A stretch of DNA of 64,000 nucleotides from Lytechinus pictus (lineage: Eukaryota; Echinodermata; Echinoidea; Temnopleuroida; Toxopneustidae), in the NCBI RefSeq assembly GCF_037042905.1, contig NC_087257.1:29038001-29102000 (forward strand), given 5' to 3'. How positions within the stretch are numbered: position 1 is the stretch's first letter; each line of letters begins with the position of its first letter. This document shows, in pieces, positions 38,901 to 47,560 of this stretch. Position numbers and translations under genes: made by a program. A model generated the notes under the pieces. It did no database searches. It saw only the letters and a list, made by a program, of their open reading frames with translations, and was not told the origin of the DNA.

Positions 38901-40620
38901 CACCACTCCCTGGGGAGTATTCCAGTCAGTCGCCAGTGAGGCGCACACAGTACTGGACAAGCTACAATGACTTTAGCACCTGGGTCGAGAGTGGCAAAGT
39001 GTGGATTAACGCCTTGCCAAAGGACGCCAGACCGCGGTGGGATTCGAACACACGACCCTCTGTTTACAAGGCGAGAGTCAGAACCACTACACCACGGCTC
39101 CTCCTTTATTCTTCAATGGACCCTAGAACTGACAATGGTGATAGCTAGAATGAATGTTAAATGAATGTCTAGAATGTTAAAGGAAGCAGGGGCGGATCCA
39201 GGATTTTCTAAAAGGGAGGGCACATTTTCCCCGAGAAAATTTTGAAAAGCAAAAATAAAAAGGGTTCCACCCAAAATTTCATTTCAGGTAATTTCGCCCA
39301 TAGAAAAATTGACAAGCAAAAAAAGGTTTCATCCAAAATATGAGGTCATTTCATCCACGCAAAATTTGACCAAATAAAAAGGTCCTAGCTCTCAAAAGGT
39401 GGCGCACTTGTGTTAGAATGGCAAATTTACATTACAAATTTTGATAATGCTTTTCAAAAGGGGCGGGGCACGGATCCGGATGTGCCCCCCCCCCCCCCTT
39501 GATCCGCCAGTGAAAGGAAGTTACATTGTAAAACAATCCCTATTGGAGTGTGCTTTAAATTGTGTAGATGCTTTTTTTATCAGCAAAAAAAAATGTATAT
39601 AACTGCTTCATTTCATTATAAAAAAAAAAACAGGTACAAATGTATATCCATGTAAATTGTTAGTGAAAAAATACATTGTAGCATGTCAAGAATGTTGCTT
39701 GATTCATGATGTATTTTGATGTCCAACTGTGTTCTTTGGAAGATCAATATACATAGTATATTCTTATTTCTGGATTTAACCATCATTTTTTTCATTTTTC
39801 ACCTCCTCCCTCCCCCCCCCCCCCCTTTCCTGATCTCTCTCTCTCTCTGCCTTATATCTCCCTTTTTTCTGCCCCTCCCTCCCCCTTTCTTCAATCTTTC
39901 TCTCTCACCCCCTTTCTCTTTCTTCCTCTCACTCTCTCTCAAATCTTTATTCGAGTAGGATAAGGAAATGTATCTATGGTACTGAGAAAGTTCGTCTACC
40001 CCGCAAAAACTCCCTCAGTCCAGAAGTTATGCAAACTTGTGAACAGTTTACGACTCACCACCTTGCGCGATGTCGGGATGTCATTGTTGCAGATAGAAAG
40101 TAAGTCTTAGGGCTATTTAAATAAGAGTACCTAGCAGGATATCTCAACTTTCGTAGTCTTTGATTGCACTAAATTTCTTATGTACCGGTATTTCTTTAGT
40201 TTAGTTGTCCACTGGTCTCCACTAAAAGAAAAAAAAAACATGACTTGGCTAAATTTTCTTGACTCATACCATGAACAACCCTGGATTGTGTGTTTACTTG
40301 ACAAGGTCACGTTTTTCTTTCATTCTTCTTTTAGGTACCATTTGCGGACGTACAAGAATGTTTTCCGTGGGTCAGACCTTGTTGATTGGCTCTTAGAGGT
40401 TGGTCTTGCCGAGGGTCGCATTGAGGCTTCCAACTATGCAACGCGCCTTCTGCTTGGACGCATCCTAGAACACACCCACCAGGAACATCATTTCCATGAC
40501 AACGGACTATTCTTTAGATTCATTGAGGATGAAGAAGAGGGTGGAGGGATCAGAGATGAGATGGAGGAGAATGGCAATGATAATGGTATGGAAGGCCAGC
40601 AAAGAACAGAATCGTCATGA
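22902..40620 (+). CDS. GPR155: GPR155 / LYCHOS, lysosomal cholesterol-signalling membrane protein with DEP domain
   Basis: In vertebrates this lysosomal protein senses cholesterol and, via GATOR1, activates mTORC1. Exons: 22902-23171, 26191-26356, 27583-27742, 28760-28996, 29717-29885, 30600-30755, 31784-31867, 32298-32506, 32930-33020, 33559-33748, 34239-34561, 35422-35582, 36643-36675, 39959-40099, 40335-40620. They sum to 2676 nt (891 aa plus TGA); the human protein is about 870 aa. The start is in CCACCATGG context. Residues about 30-385 form the PIN/auxin-efflux-like transporter half, with the family block FATQSNDFALGYPI ending exon 2. Residues about 386-740 form the GPCR-like helices, with an acidic, Ser-rich loop in exons 10-11. 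Residues about 770-875 are a DEP domain (FRGSDLVDWLLEVGLAEGR, then FHDNGLFFRF). A short acidic tail follows. Introns hold many MITEs, a SINE and trinucleotide repeats. Confidence 0.96.
23650..23822. mobile_element. Short inverted-repeat MITE (GPR155 intron 1)
   Basis: AGTCACATTTGCTCTACGGCGG near 23650 is mirrored by CCGCCCTAGAGTAAATGTGACC near 23790-23810. The inner arms GATTCGAAAACGGCCGTTT and AAACGGCCGTTTTCGATTC also pair. Confidence 0.75.
24450..24925. mobile_element. TIR MITE GGTGGTTTCAGACCGCCTCGA (GPR155 intron 1)
   Basis: GGTGGTTTCAGACCGCCTCG at 24450 is mirrored by CGAGGCGGTTTGAAACCACC ending near 24924. Further internal inverted words are GATCGGGAAATTTACCCCGATC, TTTTGGCGGTGTGAAAGC and TTTTGGCGGTCTGAAAGC. 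Flanking TAT/TA suggests a short target duplication. It is about 475 bp and GC-richer than its surroundings. Confidence 0.75.
24968..25119. mobile_element. GGGCCCCATTGCATAAAAG fold-back MITE copy (GPR155 intron 1)
   Basis: GGGCCCCATTGCATAAAAGT at the left is mirrored by AACTTTTATGCAACAGGGACC at the right. The middle holds TACCATGGTAACACTGATCA. It lies directly next to the copy at 25121. Confidence 0.75.
25121..25272. mobile_element. GGGCCCGTTTCATAAAG fold-back MITE copy (GPR155 intron 1)
   Basis: GGGCCCGTTTCATAAAGAGT and TACAACTGTTGTAACTTTGCC are mirrored by ATGGCACAGTTACAACAGTT and GTAACTCTTTTTGAAACAGG. The middle holds GTTACCATGGTAGTTGC. Confidence 0.75.
26810..27077. mobile_element. hAT-like MITE with 8-bp TSD ATCCTTAT (GPR155 intron 2)
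   Basis: The ends are TAGTGGCGTACCTAGG and GTAGGTACGCTAGTG. ATCCTTAT flanks at 26802-26809 and 27078-27085. It contains a poly-A tract of about 38 bases and repeated CGTCAGGGGGG motifs, then poly-C. The proline- and lysine-rich open frames here are artefacts of these tracts. Confidence 0.86.
28184..28356. mobile_element. AGAGCGACATTAAG fold-back MITE copy (GPR155 intron 3)
   Basis: GGGGTATTTCAGAAAAGTTT and AGAGCGAC are mirrored by AAAGTCGCTCTTAACTTTAT and CAGCTTTATGGAACACCCACC. It is related to the copies at 48451 and 56399. Confidence 0.65.
29112..29284. repeat. Two-copy tandem repeat in GPR155 intron 4
   Basis: GAATGAAAGTAGAATGAAAA, GAAATTGACAGATATAAGAC, TGTATACAGTTTGAAAACCC and TAGTACATGGCAA occur twice with a period of about 98 bp. 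It is non-coding. Confidence 0.8.
29895..30250 (+). repeat. (GATGGT/GAT)n trinucleotide-rich block in GPR155 intron 5
   Basis: There are runs of GATGATGATGATGG, GGTGGTGGTGATG and GGTGGCGGCGGCAGC, starting only about 10 bp after the exon 5 donor. The Met/Val-rich open frame at 30036-30227 is the repeat itself. Confidence 0.88.
31090..31672. mobile_element. MITE with AGGAGAATGAAAC ends at TTAA/TA site (GPR155 intron 6)
   Basis: The ends AGGAGAATGAAACCC and GTTTCATTCTCCT are flanked by TTAA on both sides (31086-31089, 31673-31676). The inner arms are also complementary (CAATGCGACCAATATCTGTGAT against ATCTTAGTTGCGTTGCCAAT). A TA duplication with longer ends is an equal reading. A relative is at 45285-45868. 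Confidence 0.78.
34617..34790. mobile_element. TTGCATGAAAAAAATTATG fold-back MITE copy (GPR155 intron 11)
   Basis: Degenerate ends TTGTTGCATGAA and TTGTTGCATGAACAGG flank CTTTGCCATCAATGGTAACT and CATCACCATGGTTACCATTA, the family core. Confidence 0.5.
36643..36675 (+). CDS. GPR155: GPR155 microexon 13 (33 nt), basic linker before the DEP domain
   Basis: The interval between CACCAG and GTATTT encodes a short basic stretch, TRRCRKPLKK. It enters and leaves in phase 2, so it is a 33-nt frame-preserving cassette and could be skipped without a frameshift. It sits between the last predicted transmembrane helix (end of exon 12) and the DEP module, where a positive-inside anchor is expected. Its assignment rests on splice sites and phase; conservation is too short to be decisive. 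Confidence 0.75.
38577..38712. mobile_element. 135-bp TIR MITE GGTCCCGTAACACAAAG (GPR155 intron 13)
   Basis: GGGTCCCGTAACACAAAGGT at 38579 is mirrored by AGCTTTGTGTTACGGACACC near 38693-38712. The inner parts TAGTGACTAATCATACGCTT and AAGTTGTATGATCATTGCTA pair partly. Confidence 0.72.
38765..39104 (-). mobile_element. tRNA-derived SINE with A and B boxes (GPR155 intron 13)
   Basis: The minus-strand reading begins GGAGCCGTGGTGTAGTGG (A box TGGTGTAGTGG) and has GTGTTCGAATCCCACC (B box) about 50 bp later, so it should carry an internal Pol III promoter. The body of about 220 bp ends AAGCGCTATATAAAAGCGG and then an ATTATTATT tail. The open frames here are incidental. It is not a functional tRNA because no cloverleaf is kept. 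Confidence 0.85.
39187..39512. mobile_element. hAT-like MITE with 8-bp TSD AAAGGAAG (GPR155 intron 13)
   Basis: The ends are CAGGGGCGGATCCAGG and GATCCGCCAGTG. AAAGGAAG flanks at 39179-39186 and 39513-39520. Internal TTGACAAGCAAAAAAAGG words match the copies at 9249 and 26810. It is non-coding. Confidence 0.87.
40335..40620 (+). CDS. GPR155: GPR155 terminal exon: most of the DEP domain plus acidic tail and stop
   Basis: This exon opens in phase 2 after TTTTAG and supplies residues 797-891. It contains the core DEP signatures GSDLVDWLLEVG, ATRLLLGRILEH and DNGLFFRFIEDEE. DEP domains usually mediate membrane or protein docking. The C-terminal 25 residues are rich in Glu, Gly and Asn and are probably disordered. 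TGA is at 40618-40620. The preceding exon (39959-40099) supplies the linker ending in ARCRDVIVADRK. Confidence 0.95.
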
Positions 40621-42679
40621 CATTGGAAGCATTCCTTAGAAGATGAATAAATCAGACATTTTTCTTGATAGACATTGTGAAGCACAATGCAATTCTAGTT
40701 AAGTAGAGATTGCTGGTTCAAGCTTTTGTGTGTAAAACTTCCAGATTGTTGAAAGAGCTCAGCCTTTCTAAGGAGGTTGTAGAATTTAGATGTCGACAAG
40801 AGAGTAGAGACCTGGTCTCCCGCTAAACTGTTTGGGGATGACTTAGTAGATCAACCCCTGAACAATAATTTATATACTTGAAACTCTATAGAGTGGACAA
40901 GAGCAGGACAGAAAGAGGTGGAAAGGGGTGAAGTGTAGCAGAATAACAATTAGTGTGATCTTCTACGAGATACTTCAAGCTTATCATGATCTCAGCATGT
41001 GGAAAGACTGTAGAATAGTGAAGAATAATGCTTATTCTGAATCTGATGACCGGGGTAATAATATATCTGTAAAGTGCTTAGACATGTGTTTTTGCTCCTG
41101 AAGAGGACCATGGTAAGTCAATGTTTCGTCAAGTCCATGTGCGGTCTTACCTTCTTCGGGAGAAATTAGAAAGAAGGTGTACCTTGACACCTCTTATTGG
41201 ATGCCGTCATTGAAATTCATACACATTTGTATAGTAACTTGAAATATTTGGGATTGAAAGTGGACAACCATGTTTCATGGTTTTTCTCTGTATGACCATT
41301 TTATAATGATACATTACACCAAATTCCTATGGTGATGAGAAAATTACAGGAGTAAGAAATTAGAGTGATATGTTATCACAAAAGAGGAGTCCATGTGTGT
41401 GATTCGTAGATTTGTGCAATTAGTCAGTGATTTTAAATATCTCAGACTGCTCGTCTTTAATTTGTATTTTGAGTAGTAGGCAGGTATTCTGAAGTCAGGT
41501 TTAACTTAGACCTTGGTCCAACTTTGTGCTAAGATTATGGAAAGCCAAACATGTCAAAATTTTCCTTACATCGAATGTTTCTTATGCTTACTGTGCTCTT
41601 TCCTAACTCGTAAATGGTGAAGAAAGTTATCTTATTTATCTTTCTGAAATAGTTAAGAATGATTTTAGCGAAAAATGAGCTGAAACATTTATATTATATT
41701 GTTAGAGATTTATGCAACTATTGGCAGTCCATAGTTTAACCACAACTTTAAACCAGAGTTTAAATTAAACCGATTTCAGAATACGGGCCATAGTGTCTGA
41801 AAGATTAAAAGTCCTAAATACTAGAAGGAAAGATTGTAAATGTGAAATGTATAATTTCTGTCCATATTCTCCATAGTGCTAAAATGTTTATTGCAATTAA
41901 ATAAGAAAAATATGCTAATTTTCTTTGTGATTGTCCAGTCAAGATAATGGTCTTTTAAGGCATCAATTACTTGATAAAGGGTCTATAGGGGCAAGCTTTG
42001 ATCACTACATTCTTCAAATTGGCAATAAATGTAATGAACTACGTAATTTGAAAATGCAAATTGAGCAAAAAAAATTGATGAATTTTACATTAGTAATTCA
42101 TTCTAAAATTAAATGCATTTTTTGTATAATATTCAGATAATGCAAAATGGGATATCAAACCATTGTCAATTTGAAGAATTTAAGCTGACCTTTGTGAAAT
42201 CTTGTCAGAAGGCTTTTGTCACAATGGATAGAAAATACCTGTTGAAATGCATGTAACATCTTCAATGTAGTAGAAACTGACATGGCGATTTTTTTTTTCT
42301 ATATGCAAATTATTATTTGTTACTTGTTATTTAGATAATATATCTTTCTTTTTTTTCTAAAAGGAATAGAATACCTTTCTTAATCACTTGTGAAATGGAA
42401 AAATATTTTGTCAGTATTCAACAAAGAAGTTCAATCCAATACATGTGATGTGTGCTCTTTATGAAATAAAGCTCAAACTACACACTTGTAGGACTTGCAA
42501 CGTACAATGGAATGAGCCCAATGCAATATTTATTTTCTTGCAATTATGATAGGTCCGGAGACCTCTGATACATATTTATTTGTATTTCTTGTAAAAAAAC
42601 AAAATAACATTTAAACCAAAGAGTTGTTAATTATTGTATATGGTATCTTTAAAGTAAGTTTGGTGATAGTTTGGTGATA
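40621..42679 (+). other. GPR155 3' UTR and downstream flank
   Basis: AATAAA occurs at 40646, soon after the stop, and at 42464 in TGAAATAAAGC, either of which could be the poly(A) signal. No other coding exon is recognised. AAGCGC-like SINE remnants (ACCGGGGTAATAATATATCTGTAAAGTGCTTAGACATGTG-type text at 41050-41090) resemble the tail region of the SINE at 38765. Confidence 0.45.
42464..42469 (+). terminator. Candidate poly(A) signal AATAAA, GPR155 side
   Basis: AATAAA in ATGAAATAAAGCTC. Choosing between this and 40646 requires transcript ends. Confidence 0.3.
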
Positions 42680-43292
42680 GTAGAAATTTTGTATAAAGTT
42701 CCTGAGCAGCTTGTTCATGCATTTGTTACTTCTCGCATTGATTGCTGTAACTCTTTGTTGTACGGCATTCCCTTGTCTCAAGTAAAGAGGCTCCAACTTG
42801 TTCAGAATGCCGCTGCACGTCTAGTTACCTATACGCGGAGGTCTTCCCATATCACACCAGTCCTTAAGTCCCTTCATTGGCTTCCTGTTCAACATCGTAT
42901 CACCTATAAAATTCTTCTGATAGCATGTCGTGCGCTGACCTTCTCTTCACCAGAATACATCTCATCTCTTCTTGATTTTCGCAAACCTGGTCGCTCTGGT
43001 CTTCGCTCTTCTAAGACTTCTTCTCTTGATCTCTCTATTCCCAAAACCAGACGGTCATGGGGAGATCGTGCATTTGCATCAGCAGCTCCCCGTCTATGGA
43101 ACAATCTTCCAACTAAACTAAAAGACTGTAGATCAGTAGAACATTTCAAGGCCAGTTTGAAAACTTATCTAATGGCCAAATTGTAAGTTGTACCAGTAGT
43201 GAGTTAAGTTTATTGTAAGCGCCTTGAGCACCCCTAATAGGGTGGATATGTTTTGCGCATTATAAATGTCTTATTATTATTATTATTATTAT
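42680..43292 (+). mobile_element. 5'-truncated CR1/L2-like LINE, C-terminal RT fragment with (TAT)n tail
   Basis: The open frame 42671-43186 encodes the C-terminal end of a non-LTR retrotransposon reverse transcriptase: AFVTSRIDCCNSLLYGIP, LQLVQNAAARLV, ITPVLKSLHWLPVQHRI, and RLWNNLPTKLKD. After the stop, a short 3' UTR (AAGCGCCTTGAGCA, GCGCATTATAAATG) runs into TTATTATTATTATTATTATT. The catalytic RT core and endonuclease are absent, so it is a dead-on-arrival copy. Confidence 0.88.
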
Positions 43293-43694
43293 GTGATATT
43301 TGAGCAGACACGTGTTCCATTTTCTTTTTCCTTTTCAAAGAACTGTCATGTATTGTAATGCACTATGGTTCTTCTTGTTCTTTATGTTATTTATTATGGG
43401 TTTTGTTTAACCTGGATAATCTTTGAACAAAGATTCAAAATTTGGTTGTCAACAGGTGAAAATATTATATTGCTGTATTTTACAACATATAATACCATGA
43501 TGCCTTTCTTGTTATTTATTCTGGAACCATGGCCATGTAACATGTAGTTTAGCCATTGATCATTTGTCTGATTTCATTGATTGATTGCATTGGTTATTGT
43601 GTACCGCAGAGTTGAACAAATTTATTCTTTAATCTTTGGTGTGCAACATTTAAGGTATAGTGCTAAGTTGATCTGGACAGTGGCTGCCAGGCCC
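43293..43694. other. AT-rich intergenic DNA
   Basis: Nothing recognised beyond the LINE tail. Confidence 0.35.
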
Positions 43695-43992
43695 ATGATC
43701 AATATGAATTTTCAGAATATTTCTATACTGAAGATTTCTTTTTCGAATAATAAAATAAAGATTTTCATTTTCATTTTTTTTCAACAGGAAGTGAGCTTCC
43801 AGGAAAACTATACTTTGAATCAAGGTTTTAATCAGTTTAAACCATGATCAATATGAATTTTCAGAATATTTCTATACTGAAGATTTCTTTTTCGAACAAT
43901 AAAATAAAGATTTTCATTTTCATTTTTTTTCAACAGGAAGTGAGCTTCCAGGAAAACTATACTTTGAATCAAGGTTTTAATCAGTTTAAAAG
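43695..43992 (+). repeat. 149-bp direct tandem duplication
   Basis: ATGATCAATATGAATTTTCA begins at 43695 and again at 43844. The copies are near-identical (one difference seen, GAATAAT against GAACAAT), through to ATCAGTTTAAA. Each contains TTTTTTTTCAACAG|GAAGTGAGC, a splice-acceptor-like site. A recent duplication or an assembly artefact would look the same. Confidence 0.85.
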
Positions 43993-44543
43993 AGAAACAC
44001 TGATTAATGAATTGCGTTTAGGTCGACCAACCATTCAGGATTAACAAGCAGCAGCTACATCACAATGAAGGCATAATTTACGTGCATATATTATGAAATG
44101 CACATATTGATATGTTAATTTGTCGTGATCAAGAATCTGCTGACCACTGAATCCTCCGAATTCATGTAGGTCTTTTATGGTGATGATGAGGAGAAGGAAC
44201 ATTTATATTAAAAGAATTTATCAGTAACAAAATTTATATACAGACCAATGTGCTTAATACTGTGTTAAAGTTATGATAGAGTTAATCTACATTCACTGTT
44301 ACCAAGGTCATGTTCTGATTTTTATGCCCTGGCCAGAAGCATTATGTGTATGATTTCAGCTTTTCCGTCCCTTTTTATTGTAGCTATAGAATAAAAAAAA
44401 ATTGCTTGAACGTCAATATAAAACTTGGGTCATGCATGCAAATTAGAAATAATATGATCAGATTTTTGACTGATGAACTCGAAGTTATAACAGAATATCT
44501 AAACTTGGTAATGACTGAAATGGGTCAGAAAATTTTGCAAGCA
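43993..44543. other. AT-rich intergenic DNA
   Basis: The open frame leaving the 149-bp repeat stops at 44041. Nothing else is recognised. Confidence 0.3.
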
Positions 44544-44705
44544 GGGCCCCATTGCATTAAAAAGTTACTATTATGGTTACTTCGCTATCCAATGTTAACT
44601 ACCATGGTAACGATGATTAACAGCCAATCAAAATCAAGGCTTCCATGGAAGTTACCATTGCATGGCAAAGTTTACCATAATGCTAACTTTTATGCAGCGG
44701 GGCCC
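44544..44705. mobile_element. GGGCCCCATTGCATTAAAAAG fold-back MITE copy
   Basis: GGGCCCCATTGCATTAAAAA is mirrored by AACTTTTATGCAGCGGGGCCC. The middle holds AACTACCATGGTAACGATGA. It is closest in sequence to the copy at 24968. Confidence 0.75.
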
Positions 44706-45284
44706 AGATGCTATAAAAATGCCTATTTTTGATGCAGATTTGAATCGACCAGATGTGATTTTTGCACATTCTTTTGACATTTTTAACTCTTTATGTTTGT
44801 CAATGAGCACAGAATTCTAAAATTGTGATGCCTATGAGCTACTTAAGTTCTATGTACAGCGATGTCTTAGTCTAGGTTCTTGCCATTTGGTAGTATTGAA
44901 TTTCATTAATTTTTGACAAAATACAAAGGTATTTTGATTAAATATTTCCACCATATTTAATTTTGAAATGTGTGTGATATATGGACACCCCATCATACAG
45001 TTTGAAATGTGGCTCCACCTTATTCCAGGCCACCAATTCATCTCAATGCATGTATCATGTCTTTGCCCTATATTGGGCTTCCAGTTGTTTTATATGAATG
45101 ATACATTGAAGAGATGTGTAAATTTATTATGAGTGCTATCAGTAAATATCAAGTTTATCAACTATGAGGAAAAAGAAAATAAATGGACAATGTCATGCAA
45201 TTCCTGTGTATTATGTAAATTTATTTTTGTGCAAGACTTCTTATGCATTATTGACAACTTAAAATGAAAAAAAATTTGAATATT
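44706..45284. other. AT-rich intergenic DNA
   Basis: No gene, no clear repeat. Confidence 0.35.
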
Positions 45285-45868
45285 TAAAGGGGAATGAAAC
45301 CTTTGGAACAAGTAGGCGTGTGTCAAAACAGAAAAATCTAAGAATAAGAACAAAGAAAGTTTGAGAAAAATCGGACAAATAATGAGAAAGTTATGAGCAT
45401 TTGAATATTGCAATCACTAATGCTACTGAGATCCTCCTATTGGCAATGCGACAAGGATGTGTGATGTCACATGTGAACAACTTTCCCTTTGATGGACTAT
45501 AAAATACCCCAAAAATGTCTCTCTGCTTTTTCTTATGGTGATACAAACTCTTTATCCTTAATGTATTCTTTAAAATCTGTATTACATGCCCTCCTAAAGA
45601 AAGAATACATGATCTACTGAAAGATGTGATAAGAGGCAGTTTAAGGAAAATGTATACTAAAGAAATGGGGAAAGTTGTTCACAAGTGACATCACGCATCT
45701 TTGTCGCATTGCCAATGTGAGGATCTCCATAGCATTAGTGATCGCAATATTCAAATGCTCATAACTTTCTCGTTATTTGTCCGATTTTTCTCAAACTTTC
45801 GTTGATGTGTTTCTTTGATTTTTCTGTTTTCACACAAGCTATCTTGTTCCAAAGGTTTAATTTTTTTA
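45285..45868. mobile_element. Second AAAGGRGAATGAAACC MITE
   Basis: It starts AAAGGGGAATGAAACCTTTG and ends CCAAAGGTTTAATTTTTTT. It shares GAGAAAGTTATGAGCATTTG, ATTGGCAATGCGACAA and the reciprocal GCATTGCCAATG and CAAATGCTCATAAC with the copy at 31090. The right end is eroded. Confidence 0.72.
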
Positions 45869-46318
45869 AATAAATAAAAAATTGAATATTCAATATGACA
45901 TGATAAAGAGTACTAGTTCATATAAAAGACATAGGAACCCTATGTCAAAAAGTGTAGCAAATTATGTTTATAATTTGAAAGTTTTGTCTCTTTGTAATCT
46001 CGTCCAATCAAAATATTGACAGAACTATCCAGAATGTCAGAACTAAAGTCAAATTATTTTACTACATTCACAATCAGATTCAAAACCCCAACCTCGTGCT
46101 TGAGATGGAATCACGTTACTAAATAAATATTGTGGTTTTAAGTATGGGAAAGGTGGACACAATTATCAGATTTCAAGTCCTTTTCATGTTATTTAGGTTA
46201 TCTAGCCCAAATCTTAGCAACTTGTCATATAACTGAATTCCATGACTGATCATAAATTGAGGTCAAGGAATCATTGTCCTACGATCCATTGCTACGTTTC
46301 ATGTTAATAAGAGACCCA
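45869..46318. other. AT-rich intergenic DNA
   Basis: No gene or repeat recognised. Confidence 0.35.
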
Positions 46319-46465
46319 GGGTCCCATTTCACAAAGACTTGTGATTCTAACAAATGCACAATTTCTATGACAAATGTACCATCAACCAATCAGATTAAAG
46401 GATTTCAGTAGCTTTTAACTGTTATTGTAAATTTTTTACTGTAAAAAGTTAATGAAACGGAGCCC
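46319..46465. mobile_element. GGTCCCATTTCACAAAG fold-back MITE copy
   Basis: AGGGTCCCATTTCACAAAGA is matched at the far side by TTAATGAAACGGAGCCC. The interior is AT-rich, with ACCAATCAGATTAAAG. Confidence 0.55.
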
Positions 46466-46520
46466 AGATGTCTTAATATTTCATTCCACAATAAAATCTC
46501 ATAACCAAGGACTGACTATA

Positions 46521-47036
46521 CAGTGCGTCCCATAAAAAAGGAAACCCATGTTCAGAGATAGATTTCACAATTATTAAATATGTTTTTTTACTATAATACC
46601 TAGAATCTCATCTCGAATTCGAAACCAACAGCTTAGCAAATCGTTCATGCATGGAATATTACAAACAAATATTGAGGCATATCAGAAACGATTTGCGCAG
46701 AAATTTGTGTGTGAATCTGAATCCACTCTCATTTCAGAGATCAGTGAGAGAATCTTAACAAACAATACAAAAGAAATGCAAATGAGCCAATCGTCGAACA
46801 AGCACGGTCAACGTATCTCGAACCAATCTTGTGCCATTTTTCTGCGCAACCTGGTTTTGAAATTAAAATTTCAAACTCGTCTCGCTCATTAATGCGTGAA
46901 GTGTTCGTCTCGTGTTAGGTATCAAAATAGAGAGGAATAATTTAATTGTATGATTATGTAAATGAAATATAACTTATTTGCCTTTTAAGAAGAAAAGACA
47001 TGGGAATCCCAGTTTCCTATTTTCTGGGATGCACTG
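46521..47036. mobile_element. Second mariner-like MITE with CAGTGCGTCCCA end
   Basis: The ends CAGTGCGTCCCATAAAAAAG and TTTTCTGGGATGCACTG are flanked by TA at 46519-46520 and 47037-47038. At 516 bp it is a shorter, diverged relative of the element at 13977-14799. The open frame at 46647-46892 inside it has no recognisable domain. Confidence 0.78.
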
Positions 47037-47038
47037 TA

Positions 47039-47560
47039 CAGTTGATTTGCATGATTGATTAAAAACAAATCACAAATTGTAATTGTCAACATTGGTCAAC
47101 CCCAAGCTTTGTGTAATGAGACCAAAAAACTATTTTCATCTCTGAAGATACAGTTTAGTTCTAGTCATAAAATAACCAATGTTTACACTGAAATTGGCAA
47201 AGAGTAAAAAATTATTAAGTCTTTGCATTTGAGGCATTCCTTCAATATTGATAATCTGGCTTCACAGATGTTACCATATCGTTTGTACCACATGGCATGC
47301 TCAAACCATGTGTACACATGTCAATAAACATTATTTAACTTCTTTAACTTTTCAGTAAAACTTACATTGTTAGCTAATATACATAAAACATCTTTTAAAC
47401 TTTTTGAGCTCATACTTTGGCACTTCATATTCTGATGACCACTCAGTAAAATTATTCCCTACTTTCCAAATTGCTTTATGAAACCTCCCCAAATATCCAA
47501 CGGCACATCATATTGACAATCATCGAAGACAACAGTTCAGTATTGATGTTAGGCCTCTGG
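47039..47560. other. ICE2 3' flank
   Basis: It should contain the 3' UTR of ICE2 (minus strand). I did not find a clear AATAAA on the minus strand near the stop. Confidence 0.35.

Noticed and set aside
39046-39104. tRNA gene on the minus strand
   Set aside because: A and B boxes are present but no cloverleaf; the head is fused to a SINE body and tail.
42671-43186. 171-aa open frame as a host gene
   Set aside because: It is the C-terminal end of a non-LTR retrotransposon RT followed by its 3' tail.
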